DNA of 36,201 nt from Flavobacteriales bacterium (GTDB lineage Bacteria > Bacteroidota > Bacteroidia > Flavobacteriales_D > Parvicellaceae): contig JALWSJ010000422.1 in assembly GCA_026993705.1 (NCBI GenBank), positions 1 through 36,201 of the forward strand, written 5' to 3'. The position numbers were made by a program, and so were the translations under genes. The notes under the pieces are model-generated. The model was not told the DNA's origin and did no database searches. It saw only the letters and a list, made by a program, of their open reading frames with translations. Numbering within the stretch: the stretch's first letter is position 1; every line of letters starts with the position of its first letter. Positions 20,797-30,425 of this stretch are shown one piece after another.

Positions 20797-20891
20797 AAGA
20801 AAATGAGCGAGAAGAAAACGGAGTTTATTTTTCATCGTCTAAAGAAACTAAAACTCATGTTCTTAGCACTCATTTCACATGCGTTAGGGAT
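20785..20891 (+). repeat. Module C, copy C2
   Basis: ATCCCTAACGCGAAGAAAATGAGCG...TTTTTCATCGTCTAAAGAAACTAAAACTCAT...ACTCATTTCACATGCGTTAGGGAT. Confidence 0.75.
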
Positions 20892-21013
20892 AGAAGTGGC
20901 ATCCTTTTGGGTTGTTGCGTATATGCAACCCAAAAGATATAACGGATAGCCTGACCTTTCGCGAGTAAAATAAACGGTAAAACCTTTATTTTATTCGCGA
21001 AAGGGAACGCCCA
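20881..21013 (+). repeat. Structured repeat A, copy E5 (subtype II)
   Basis: GCGTTAGGGATAGAAGTGGCATCCTTTT-GGGTTGTTGCGTATATGCAACCC-AAAAGATATAACGGATAGCCTGACC-TTTCGCGAGTAAAATAAA...TTTATTTTATTCGCGAAA-GGGAACGCCC. Confidence 0.9.
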
Positions 21014-21028
21014 AAACAATCTAAAAAA

Positions 21029-21349
21029 CTACACAAAAACAATATCAAGCACTACCGTTCTGCCTAAGTCTTCGTTTATCATATCTATGATTTTAGACCT
21101 CCCCATACTTAACTCCTCGCGAATAATAGAGGAAGTTAACTTGACATACATTCGCTTGTTTTTCAGATGGATTTTTTCGGTGTATTTAACGATAGGTGCT
21201 CCCATTAGTTTTTTGAACGAATTGATGGCTTCGTATTCGTCAAAATTTTTGGTCAAACCGTAGGCTTTTAGCAATTTGGTTACCACCTCATCAATGCTTT
21301 CTTCGTTTGATGTTCGCTTATATCGCGGGTTAAATTTCTTCATTTTCAA
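21029..21349 (-). CDS. DUF721 / DciA-like protein
   Basis: Small protein with KMKKFNPRYKRTSNEESIDEVVTKLLKAYGL...LMGAPIVKYTEKIHLKNKRMYVKLTSSIIREELSMGRSKIIDMINEDLG, typical of DUF721. Confidence 0.75.
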   Translation of the reverse strand: MKMKKFNPRYKRTSNEESIDEVVTKLLKAYGLTKNFDEYEAINSFKKLMGAPIVKYTEKIHLKNKRMYVKLTSSIIREELSMGRSKIIDMINEDLGRTVVLDIVFV

Positions 21350-21352
21350 GTA

Positions 21353-22786
21353 TTAATGGCGAACAAATATGCTAAATAATTTCATTAAATTTTCTATTTC
21401 TTCAATCGTCTTCGGTACACAGTCCGATAGTACTTCGGGGGCTCCATCGGTTATCAATACATCGTCTTCTATTCGTACGCCTATGTTCCACCATTTAGGG
21501 TCGCATGGTGAACCTTCTGGAATGTAAATACCTGGTTCAACTGTGATAACAACGTTTCGTTTAAGAGGCAAATACGTGCCAACATCGTGTACGTCTAACC
21601 CCAAATAATGAGAAGTGCCGTGCATAAAATAACGGCGAACACCCAAAGGATTTTTTGTGATGCCCAACTTCTGTAATTCCTGTGAAACCACTGAGGTTGC
21701 TGCAATATTTGGATCCCAAAAGGAGTTGCCTTCTTTGCATTTTTTTATTCCCGCTTGTTGAGCTTTGAGGACGATATTGTAAATAATTTTTTGTTCTTCA
21801 CTAAATTTGCCATTCACAGGTAATGTACGTGTAACATCAGCTGTATAACCGTGATATTCTCCCCCGATATCACTTACCAATAATGAATTGTCGGTGGTGA
21901 TTTTACGATTGGAATTGTAGTGTAAGACACAAGAGTTTTCTCCGCTTCCCATAATGGAAGGAAAACCGGGGTATTCAGCTCCGTTAGCTTTAAACACATA
22001 TTCTACAATTGCTTCTGTTTGATATTCTGGCATGTTCGGCTCTAAGGCTTTCATCAGTTCTATTTGTGCTTTACATGTGATTTCTACTGCTTTTCGCATC
22101 ATATACAACTCTTCTTCGCTTTTTATTTCTCTTAGTTGAGCCATCCAATGCGATAGTGATGTAGAATCTTTTTTATTCTTATCTTCTACTCCTATTTTTG
22201 AATCAAACTGAAGAAGTAGGTTGTTTAAATCTGCTTTGTCAAACACGTTATCTCGGACGTCTTTTCGTATCGGAAAGTAAAAGATTTTGTCTGCTTTATC
22301 GAAATACAAATCGGTGTTTTTAAACTTTGTATTGTTTTCTGCGGTTTCTATTTCCAGCACCAATTCTGCTCCTAAAGCACCTAAACGCTTCCCTGTCCAA
22401 AGTTCGTCTTTGGTATCTTTTTTTTGAACAAACAAAATTTCCTTTGTTGTTTCGCCATTAATCTTCACAGGGTTTTTGAAAATAACCAACACAGAATGAG
22501 GCTCTCTTAATCCGGTTAAGTAATAGAAATTAGGGTCTTGATGGTATTCGTAATCCACATCGTTTGAGCGAGTTCTTACCGGGGCAGAAAAAAACACAGC
22601 TACAGAGTTATTGGGCATCAAACTTCTTATCTTTTCTCTATTTTTTTTGTGGAATGATGCAGGTAGTAAATCCTTGTCATAAATTCCAAACTGTTTTAGG
22701 TTTACACCATCAACACCCTTAACTTCCTGTGCTATGGAAGTAAGTAAAGGAAAAATAAAAAGGACTAAAAAGCTAAAAGGTTTCAT
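21353..22786 (-). CDS. Secreted Xaa-Pro aminopeptidase (aminopeptidase P family, M24)
   Basis: PNNSVAVFFSAPVRTRSNDVDYEYHQDPNFYYLTGL N-terminal AMP domain; GYTADVTRTLPVNGKFS, GTSHYLGLDVHDVG, VEPGIYIPEG metal site motifs. Confidence 0.93.
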   Translation of the reverse strand: MKPFSFLVLFIFPLLTSIAQEVKGVDGVNLKQFGIYDKDLLPASFHKKNREKIRSLMPNNSVAVFFSAPVRTRSNDVDYEYHQDPNFYYLTGLREPHSVLVIFKNPVKINGETTKEILFVQKKDTKDELWTGKRLGALGAELVLEIETAENNTKFKNTDLYFDKADKIFYFPIRKDVRDNVFDKADLNNLLLQFDSKIGVEDKNKKDSTSLSHWMAQLREIKSEEELYMMRKAVEITCKAQIELMKALEPNMPEYQTEAIVEYVFKANGAEYPGFPSIMGSGENSCVLHYNSNRKITTDNSLLVSDIGGEYHGYTADVTRTLPVNGKFSEEQKIIYNIVLKAQQAGIKKCKEGNSFWDPNIAATSVVSQELQKLGITKNPLGVRRYFMHGTSHYLGLDVHDVGTYLPLKRNVVITVEPGIYIPEGSPCDPKWWNIGVRIEDDVLITDGAPEVLSDCVPKTIEEIENLMKLFSIFVRH

Positions 22787-22790
22787 ACAA

Positions 22791-24677
22791 TCAATAAGTT
22801 ACTTCGTTGCGTTGTAGCCAATGTGCCAACACCACCAAGTGCCAGACTCTACTCCACGAAACCTTGTAATGGTTATTTAAAAATAGTTGCCACAATTCGT
22901 CAATAGCATTCGCATCGAAATAAGGTTGTTTTTTCAGCCAATCTAATTGCGTTATACAAAAATCTTTCAATTCTTTTTTCATCCAATGTTGCCACGGAAA
23001 CACAAAACCCATTTTTTTCCTGTTTACAATTTCCTTTGGTAATAAATCACCCATACTATCTACCAATAATTTCTTGGGAGTGTAAGGGAATTTATATTCA
23101 TCTGGCACACCGTAAACGTACTCAACAAAATTATGGTCTAAAAAGGGAACTCTAACTTCCAAAGCACTCGCCATACTCATTTGATCGACATCTCGCAACA
23201 ATACGTTTTGCATGTAAGTATGTAGTTCCAAAAATGAAACTTTACTCAAAAAAGGAACATTAAATCCCGGTTTTTCTACATCAATATGTTGTACTCCGTA
23301 TTCAAAAACTGCATTTTTAGGCAGAGAGTTTTTATGGGTTGCTTTTTTAATCATATCGTCAGGTAAAACTTGACGACTTACCGGGTAATAAAAGGGTAAT
23401 TCTAAATATTTTTTGGTTATGGTTTCTGTTATTTTATCGGAGGCTATCGAAGGTTTTATCAATTGTAAGGTTTTGCCCGCCAATTTTCTAAACACCAAAG
23501 GGAAAGAGTACATCCACTTTTTGTCCAACAAATTTATAGCTCTATGAAAAATATCATACCCGGCAAACAATTCATCGCCACCTAAACCGGACAGTGCCAT
23601 GGTAACTCCTTTTTCTTTGGTTACTTTTGCTACGACATAGGAATTGATGCCATCAGCACTCGGATGATCCATTGCATCAAGGGCAGCAGGTAAATCATTT
23701 AAGAAATCTTGTGGTGTTAAATTGATTTGTGTATGTTCAGTTTTGAACTTTTCAGCGATGATTGAAGCGTATTTTGCTTCGCTAAATTCTTCTTCATCAA
23801 ACGAAATAGAGAATGTACGAACGGGACGAGAACTGACTTCACTCATCAAAGCAACAATAGAACTTGAATCTATCCCGCCACTTAGGAAAGCTCCATAGGG
23901 AACATCGGCTTGCATTCTATTTTTTACGGAGGTCAACAAGCGTTCTTTTATCTCTTTAGTTACTTCTTCATAACTTTGATTTTCTGCTTTTCTATTAATA
24001 AAGACTCCTATATCCCAATAGCGTTCTATCATATATTCATCATCACTAAGAAAAATATAATGCCCTGCTTCCAACATTTTGACGTTCTTCACTATCGTGC
24101 GAGGAGCGTGGACAGTTCCGTATCTCAAATAATCAATTAATCCTTCCTCGTCTATTTTCTTATCGATAAAAGGCAATGAAATCAAACTTCTAATTTCTGA
24201 GGAGAAAGCAAAATGTTTGTTGTCGTCAAAATAATACAGAGGTTTAATGCCTAGTCTATCTCTGGCAATAAAAAGTGTTTCGTCTTTTTTATTCCAAACG
24301 GCAAAAGCAAACATTCCGTCCAGCTTATGCAAACAACCTTTCCCCCATTTTTGATAAGCCGCTAAAAGAACTTCGCTATCCGAATTGGTTTTAAAGTCGT
24401 AAGATTCTTTCAGTTGTTCTTTGAGTTTTAAGTAATTGTAAATTTCGCCATTAAATACTAAAACAAGGTTACCGTCATTGCTTAGCATGGGTTGGTTTGC
24501 TTCATCAGACAAATCGATGATAGACAAACGATTATGACCTAATGCTATTTTATGGTCTTGAATACAGAAATCGGTAGCATCCGGACCTCTGTGAGCCGAA
24601 AGCTTGTTCATCTTTTGAATTGCCGACTTGGGGTCAGGTAAGCCTTGCAGATTATAAATCCCGTTTACTCCACACAT
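22791..24677 (-). CDS. asnB: Asparagine synthase (glutamine-hydrolyzing)
   Basis: MCGVNGIYN N-terminal nucleophile Cys; SAHRGPDA; PYGAFLSGGIDSSSIVALM. Confidence 0.95.
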   Translation of the reverse strand: MCGVNGIYNLQGLPDPKSAIQKMNKLSAHRGPDATDFCIQDHKIALGHNRLSIIDLSDEANQPMLSNDGNLVLVFNGEIYNYLKLKEQLKESYDFKTNSDSEVLLAAYQKWGKGCLHKLDGMFAFAVWNKKDETLFIARDRLGIKPLYYFDDNKHFAFSSEIRSLISLPFIDKKIDEEGLIDYLRYGTVHAPRTIVKNVKMLEAGHYIFLSDDEYMIERYWDIGVFINRKAENQSYEEVTKEIKERLLTSVKNRMQADVPYGAFLSGGIDSSSIVALMSEVSSRPVRTFSISFDEEEFSEAKYASIIAEKFKTEHTQINLTPQDFLNDLPAALDAMDHPSADGINSYVVAKVTKEKGVTMALSGLGGDELFAGYDIFHRAINLLDKKWMYSFPLVFRKLAGKTLQLIKPSIASDKITETITKKYLELPFYYPVSRQVLPDDMIKKATHKNSLPKNAVFEYGVQHIDVEKPGFNVPFLSKVSFLELHTYMQNVLLRDVDQMSMASALEVRVPFLDHNFVEYVYGVPDEYKFPYTPKKLLVDSMGDLLPKEIVNRKKMGFVFPWQHWMKKELKDFCITQLDWLKKQPYFDANAIDELWQLFLNNHYKVSWSRVWHLVVLAHWLQRNEVTY

Positions 24678-24680
24678 TGG

Positions 24681-25628
24681 TTATAAGTTGATTTGTTGAA
24701 GAAATTCCTTGTTATTTATCATCTTTTCAATCCCTTCTTCAATGGATACCAACGGACGATTTAATATTTTTTTCATTTTGGAATTATCGGGTAATCTTCT
24801 TGTCATATCTCCTTCTTTCAATGGAGGGAGGTGTATGATTTTTGATTTTGAGTTGGTTTTCTTGATGACTAATTTTGCTAAATCAAGTACACTGATTTCG
24901 TCCGCTCCTCCAATATTTATGGTGTCGTTCAGATGTAGATTGTTTTCAAAAATTTTTACACAAGTATCAATATTGTCATCTACATAACAAAAAGTACGTG
25001 TTTGCGAACCGTCTCCGTATATGGTTATCGGTTCGTTTTTAAGTGCTAAAGCTATAAATTTAGCCACTACAAAATCAACACTTTGATTCGGCCCGTAAGT
25101 GTTAAAAAAGCGAAAAATAGTATAATCTAAGTCAAAAGATTGTTTGAATGAACGGAAATAGGCTTCGCCTACGTTTTTAACTACCGCGTAAGGAACTTTT
25201 GAGTTTAGTGGTGTGGTTGCTTCGTTTTGGGGAAGCTCTACCGGTTCTCCGTAAACTTCGGAAGATGATGAAAAGAAAACGTGTTGAACAGAAGTGTTTT
25301 TACATAGATTTAGAACGTTTCTTATTCCTTCAATATCGGTTAAAACTTGAATTGGATTTTCTTGTGTGCGTTTTACACCTACGACTGCGGCATAGTGAAA
25401 TACATAGTCGAATTTATACGACAGCATCAACTCTGAAATATCTCTATAATTATTTACATCGCAATATACAAATTCCCAATTGTCGTATTCTTTAGAGGGT
25501 AGTTTTGATTTGTTTCCGGTTGATAAATTATCCGCTATAACTACGTGATAATCGGGGTTTTGGACTAATCTTTTTGCTAACGCTCCTCCTACATTTCCGG
25601 CACCACCTGTTATTAATATTTTTTTCAT
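24681..25628 (-). CDS. NAD-dependent epimerase/dehydratase (extended SDR)
   Basis: KKILITGGAGNVGGALAKRL; SSSSEVYG; PYAVVKNVGE; FRFFNTYGPNQ. Start at 25628 preferred. Confidence 0.92.
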   Translation of the reverse strand: MKKILITGGAGNVGGALAKRLVQNPDYHVVIADNLSTGNKSKLPSKEYDNWEFVYCDVNNYRDISELMLSYKFDYVFHYAAVVGVKRTQENPIQVLTDIEGIRNVLNLCKNTSVQHVFFSSSSEVYGEPVELPQNEATTPLNSKVPYAVVKNVGEAYFRSFKQSFDLDYTIFRFFNTYGPNQSVDFVVAKFIALALKNEPITIYGDGSQTRTFCYVDDNIDTCVKIFENNLHLNDTINIGGADEISVLDLAKLVIKKTNSKSKIIHLPPLKEGDMTRRLPDNSKMKKILNRPLVSIEEGIEKMINNKEFLQQINL

Positions 25629-25772
25629 TTTTCTTACTTTAGTATTTCGTCTTCCAAAGTTATGCAATATTTTAGAACCTATTTAATTTGAGTTAAAAAA
25701 CTATTCTTTTTTCTGCTTTTGAAGGGATGGGGTATGTTTTCTTCGCTTCTTTTTATTCTCGCTCATTTTCCT

Positions 25773-25917
25773 GCGTTAGGGAAAGAAGTGGCATCCTTTT
25801 GTGTTGTTGCATATATGCAACACAAAAGATATAACGGATAGCCCGACCATTACGGCGTTAAAAAGTGGTGTAGTAGTAACGGAACTGCTTTTTTATGCTG
25901 TAATGGGAACGCCCAAA
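25773..25917 (+). repeat. Structured repeat A, copy E6 (subtype II)
   Basis: GCGTTAGGGAAAGAAGTGGCATCCTTTT-GTGTTGTTGCATATATGCAACAC-AAAAGATATAACGGATAGCCCGACC-ATTACGGCGTTAAAAAG...TTTTTTATGCTGTAAT-GGGAACGCCC. Confidence 0.9.
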
Positions 25918-25955
25918 TCTTTTTTTTCTTATCTTGGCTTTTTCTTTTTTTTAAG

Positions 25956-26708
25956 ATGACTTTTTTTACTTTTATGACAAAGAATAATTTGAATGCTATA
26001 ATTTTTGCTGTGGCGATTGTGTTATCTGCCGTTTTTTTGGGACGTGCTTATGTGAACCGTAGTAAGAAAGACGGTGAAATTAGTGTTACAGGGCTTGGAA
26101 AAAAGGATTTTACTTCGGATTTGATTATTTGGGATGCAACTTTTGTGGAGGAGGCTTATGATTTAAAAGAAGCCTATCAACAATTGAAACAGGCTAAACA
26201 ATTAATTGAGAAATATTTAACGAATAAGGGCGTTCCTGACAGTCAGATTGTTTTTGAGGCGGTGGATGTTGCTAAAAACACCAGACGTTTATATAATGAA
26301 AGAGGAAATTATATGGGGGAAGAATTTGCTGGGTATCGTTTGCGTCAGCAGTTTACTATTGAATCGGGAGAGGTTGAAAAGATAGAACAACTTTCGCGAG
26401 AAATTACGGATTTATTAAACCAAGGGGTTACACTTTATTCGGAGTCTCCTCGTTACTATTATACGAAATTGGCAGATTTGAAAATTGAAATGATTTCTAG
26501 GGCAACGGAAGATGCTAGAATTAGAGCTGAGAAAATTGCCGAAAATTCTGGCGGTGTTTTGGGTAAGTTAAAATCTGCAAAAATGGGTGTTTTTCAGATT
26601 ACTGGACAAAATTCTAACGAGAACTACTCTTGGGGTGGAGCTTTTAATACGAGTTCCAAAAATAAAACGGCTTCGATTACGATGAAGTTAGTGTACCAAA
26701 TTAAATAG
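25956..26708 (+). CDS. SIMPL domain (DUF541) protein
   Basis: Signal anchor; ISVTGLGKKDFTSDLIIWDATF...; C-terminal KNKTASITMKLVYQIK. Confidence 0.8.
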   Translation: MTFFTFMTKNNLNAIIFAVAIVLSAVFLGRAYVNRSKKDGEISVTGLGKKDFTSDLIIWDATFVEEAYDLKEAYQQLKQAKQLIEKYLTNKGVPDSQIVFEAVDVAKNTRRLYNERGNYMGEEFAGYRLRQQFTIESGEVEKIEQLSREITDLLNQGVTLYSESPRYYYTKLADLKIEMISRATEDARIRAEKIAENSGGVLGKLKSAKMGVFQITGQNSNENYSWGGAFNTSSKNKTASITMKLVYQIK

Positions 26709-26717
26709 ATTTAGACT

Positions 26718-29700
26718 TTGCGTTTTTTATATACATATCTAGTTTTTTCTGTGCTACTTTTGTGTAGTTTGGTAGTTGATGCTCAATTTTACAGAGGTTC
26801 TAACCAATCATTTGGACAAAACAGGGTGCAATACAATTCTTTTGCGTGGCAACGTTATAATTTTCAAGAATTTGAAATTTATTTTACGGTTTCGGGTAAA
26901 AGCACCGCCATTTACACTGCTAAATCTGCACATAAGTTTAAGAAAGTTATTGAGCGAAAATTGGATATCGATTTGACCGATAAGTTGCAAATCATTGTTT
27001 ATAACTCGCTTTCGGAATTTAGGCAGAGCAACATAGGGCTTACCAATAACGAGAATACGAATATTGGTGGTGTTACTCAACTTTCCGACAACAAGCTATT
27101 TGTGTACTTTGACGGTAGTCATGAACATTTAGATGAACAAATAAAAAAAGGACTATCGGAAGTTGCTTTCAATAAAATTATTTACGGTAATAATTGGCGA
27201 GAAGCGATAAAAAGTTCTACAACGGTTTCTATGCCGGCATGGTTTAAACCGGGATTGTTGGCTTACTTAAAGCAAGATTGGAATACCGACATTGACAACA
27301 GGGTGAAAGAAGCCATTATGAGTGGCAAGTTTAAAAATTTAAATTGGTTGGAAGGTGAAGATGCGGAACTTGCGGGGGTTGCTCTTTGGAATTATATTTC
27401 TTCGGTGTATGGAGAAAAGATGATTCCCAACATTATTTACTTGACACGAGTCAGCAAGAATGTTGAAAGTGGTTTTTTGTTTTCTATTGGTGCTACAATT
27501 GACAATGTGGTTGCGGGAGTGATTCATTATTACCGTTCTCGATACATTGAAGATGATATGAGCAAGCAAGCGATAACACTAGAAGAAGTACCTGTAAAGA
27601 CAAAGAAAAGATACACCAAATATGCCGAATTTAAAGTGAGTCCGGATGGAAAATTCGCTTCCTATATTACCTACGAACTCGGACAATATCGCGTTTGGAT
27701 AAAAGATTTAACTCGTGGTAAAACTCGAAAAATAGGTCAAGGAAGTTATCGGTTGGATCGTATTCCTGATTATTCTTTTCCGGTAACCGTTTGGCATCCA
27801 TCAAGTACAACTTTTGTGTATAGCGAAGAACGAAAAGGGAAATTGGTTTTGAACCTCTACGATGTAGCGTCTAAGAAAACAGACACCAGAACGATTTTAA
27901 GACTGCAAAAGATATTAAGCATGAATTACAGTCCCGACGGTAAAAAAATGATTTTTTCTGCTGTTTCAAAAGGGCAAACCGATATTTATCTTTACAACCC
28001 TATCGGCAATAGCCAAAAGCAACTTACGCATGATTTCTATGATGATTTCCAACCTAACTTTGTCAACAACGGCACACAGATTATTTTTGCTTCTACCCGT
28101 CCGGACGACACATTAAGAAAAGAGAAAAAACCTAAAATAGAGTTTCAGAACGCAACAACAGATTTATTTGTTTTGGATATTGAACGCCCGAAACTCCGTT
28201 TGCAACGCATCACTAAAACACCTTTTGCTAATGAGTCTTATCCTGTCGAATACAGTAAAGGAAATTACACATATCTTTCAGACGAAACAGGAATCACAAA
28301 CCGATATAGAGCCTATTATGATAGTACGATTAGCAGTATAGATACGAGTATTCACTATCGTTATTTTTCGGTTTCGGAACAGTTGACAAATTTTGATAGA
28401 AACATACTGGAATTTTCAACGATTAAGAGCAGAGAAAACTACACGTATTTAATCCTCAAGGATGGGAAACATCATTTTTATACTTCTTCGTTTTCAAAAG
28501 ACTCTGCCGTAGAACCTGACGACGTAAAATACACCAAATTTATGAAATCTGTCTTATTGAAAAATGATGCTTATGAGGAGAAAATTACCCCAACTGAATC
28601 GGAGGATGAAGAGGAACAAAAGAAAGGAGAAATAGATATCAATAACTATCAATTTGAAGAAGACGTACAAACTGATGAGGTAGAAAAAGAAACAATAGAG
28701 GTTGTTTTTTCTGAAGATACCGAACCCATTAAAACGGTTAAAAACACAAATAAGAAAGGAGAACAAAAAGATTCGGTAGATTTTAAACCGCCTCGTCAAG
28801 AACTCTATGAAACCAACTTTACCATCAATCAAATGGTGGCTCAAATAGATAATGCTTTTCTAACACCTACCTATCAGCGTTATGATGGTGGAGGATACCG
28901 CAATTCAGGATTTAACGAATTGATAAAAGTCGGGGCTTCTGATTTATTTGAAGATTATCGGCTTGTCGGAGGGTTTAAACTACCGGTAAACCTTAATAAT
29001 ACTGAGTACTTATTAGTCTTTGAAGATTTAAAAAGCAGATTAGATAAAAAATACTTACTTTCAAGAAGAACATTTAAGCAAGTAGGGCAAAATTACGTAG
29101 AGAAGAAACAAACACTCTTATTTAAGTACGCTTTGAAATATCCTTTTAATGAAGTAGCTTCACTTAGATTAACCTCTAACCTTCGTTACGATAGAGATGT
29201 TTTGTTGAGTACCGAACAGGCTACGTTAACTTATCCTACACAACGCGATTATTTTGGAGGTCTAAAGTTGGAATATATTTATGATAATGCTCGTAAAAAA
29301 GGGTTAAACATTTTAGACGGAACACGTTTAAAACTTTGGGGGGAATTTTACCATCAATTAGATAAAGAAAAAACCGATTTTTTTGTACTTGGAGCAGACG
29401 TTCGACACTATCAAAAAATTCACCGCAGTTTTTATTGGGCGAGCAGGATAGCTACCAGTACCTCTTTCGGTCATCAAAAATTATTGTATTATATGGGAGG
29501 TGTTGACAATTGGTTGTTTGCTAAATTCGATAATTCAGTAGTGCCTTCATCTACACAAGGTTACCAATTCCAAACCATAGCTACACCCATGCGGGGCTTC
29601 TTCCAAAACACAAGAAACGGAAACTCTTTTGCGGTAATTAACAACGAACTTCGTTTGCCGATATTTAAGTATTTCTCTAAAAAACCTATTAAATCAGACT

Positions 29701-29981
29701 TCTTGGAAAATTTTATGATTATCGGTTTTGGTGATGTTGGTACAGCTTGGACAGGCTCTAACCCTTACGATACCAAAAACTCGTTTAACACAACCATTGT
29801 AAAAGGAGCAAATTATGAAATTATACTAAAAAACCAGAAAGAACCGATTGTATATGGTTATGGTGGAGGGCTACGTAGTAGAATTTTCGGTTATTATGTA
29901 CGTTTTGATATGGCTTGGGGTGTTGATGACCACATCTTACTGAAACCCGTCAAATACATCTCTTTATCTCTTGATTTTTAA
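26718..29981 (+). CDS. TolB-like (PD40) beta-propeller protein with Omp85/surface-antigen-like C-terminal barrel
   Basis: Repeats such as KFASYITYELGQYRVWIKDL and SPDGKKMIFSAVSKGQTDIYLYNP; C-terminus VYGYGGGLRSRIFGYYVRFDMAWGVDD. Confidence 0.75.
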   Translation: MRFLYTYLVFSVLLLCSLVVDAQFYRGSNQSFGQNRVQYNSFAWQRYNFQEFEIYFTVSGKSTAIYTAKSAHKFKKVIERKLDIDLTDKLQIIVYNSLSEFRQSNIGLTNNENTNIGGVTQLSDNKLFVYFDGSHEHLDEQIKKGLSEVAFNKIIYGNNWREAIKSSTTVSMPAWFKPGLLAYLKQDWNTDIDNRVKEAIMSGKFKNLNWLEGEDAELAGVALWNYISSVYGEKMIPNIIYLTRVSKNVESGFLFSIGATIDNVVAGVIHYYRSRYIEDDMSKQAITLEEVPVKTKKRYTKYAEFKVSPDGKFASYITYELGQYRVWIKDLTRGKTRKIGQGSYRLDRIPDYSFPVTVWHPSSTTFVYSEERKGKLVLNLYDVASKKTDTRTILRLQKILSMNYSPDGKKMIFSAVSKGQTDIYLYNPIGNSQKQLTHDFYDDFQPNFVNNGTQIIFASTRPDDTLRKEKKPKIEFQNATTDLFVLDIERPKLRLQRITKTPFANESYPVEYSKGNYTYLSDETGITNRYRAYYDSTISSIDTSIHYRYFSVSEQLTNFDRNILEFSTIKSRENYTYLILKDGKHHFYTSSFSKDSAVEPDDVKYTKFMKSVLLKNDAYEEKITPTESEDEEEQKKGEIDINNYQFEEDVQTDEVEKETIEVVFSEDTEPIKTVKNTNKKGEQKDSVDFKPPRQELYETNFTINQMVAQIDNAFLTPTYQRYDGGGYRNSGFNELIKVGASDLFEDYRLVGGFKLPVNLNNTEYLLVFEDLKSRLDKKYLLSRRTFKQVGQNYVEKKQTLLFKYALKYPFNEVASLRLTSNLRYDRDVLLSTEQATLTYPTQRDYFGGLKLEYIYDNARKKGLNILDGTRLKLWGEFYHQLDKEKTDFFVLGADVRHYQKIHRSFYWASRIATSTSFGHQKLLYYMGGVDNWLFAKFDNSVVPSSTQGYQFQTIATPMRGFFQNTRNGNSFAVINNELRLPIFKYFSKKPIKSDFLENFMIIGFGDVGTAWTGSNPYDTKNSFNTTIVKGANYEIILKNQKEPIVYGYGGGLRSRIFGYYVRFDMAWGVDDHILLKPVKYISLSLDF

Positions 29982-29993
29982 ACTCAAACAAAC

Positions 29994-30425
29994 ATGGATA
30001 TACAAACATTTGTTAGTCTTGTCCTCATCGGGCTATTAGCAGGAACACTCAGCGGATTTATCGGTATTGGCGGAGGAGTTATAATGGTACCTGCACTGAT
30101 TTTTGCTTTAGATGTTTCCCAACACGAAGCACAAGGGCTGAGTCTGACAACGATGTTACTGCCTATCGGAATTTTAGCTTTTTACAACTACTATATGGAC
30201 GGACAAGTAACCAATCAATTTATCGGTTATGCAGCCATCATAGCCGTCTCTTTTGTCATTGGAGGATATTTCGGTTCTAAACTTACACTAAAACTTAATC
30301 CTAAAATTGTAAAGCTGATTTTCGGTGTGTTAATGTTGTACATCGGAGCAAAAATGGTCAACGATGGTTGGGGTTATTTTAAAGAAAAAAAACAGGCTGA
30401 TGTTACACATCAGAAGAAAGTATAG
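29994..30425 (+). CDS. TSUP (TauE/SafE) family permease, half-length
   Basis: LAGTLSGFIGIGGGVIMVPALIFALDVSQHEAQGLSLTTMLLPIGILAFYNYY; glycine-rich TSUP motif. Confidence 0.87.
   Translation: MDIQTFVSLVLIGLLAGTLSGFIGIGGGVIMVPALIFALDVSQHEAQGLSLTTMLLPIGILAFYNYYMDGQVTNQFIGYAAIIAVSFVIGGYFGSKLTLKLNPKIVKLIFGVLMLYIGAKMVNDGWGYFKEKKQADVTHQKKV

Noticed and set aside
28554-28844. Minus-strand ORF 28554-28844
   Set aside because: Phe/Ile-rich complement of the acidic Glu/Lys-rich linker in the TolB-like gene; a composition artefact.
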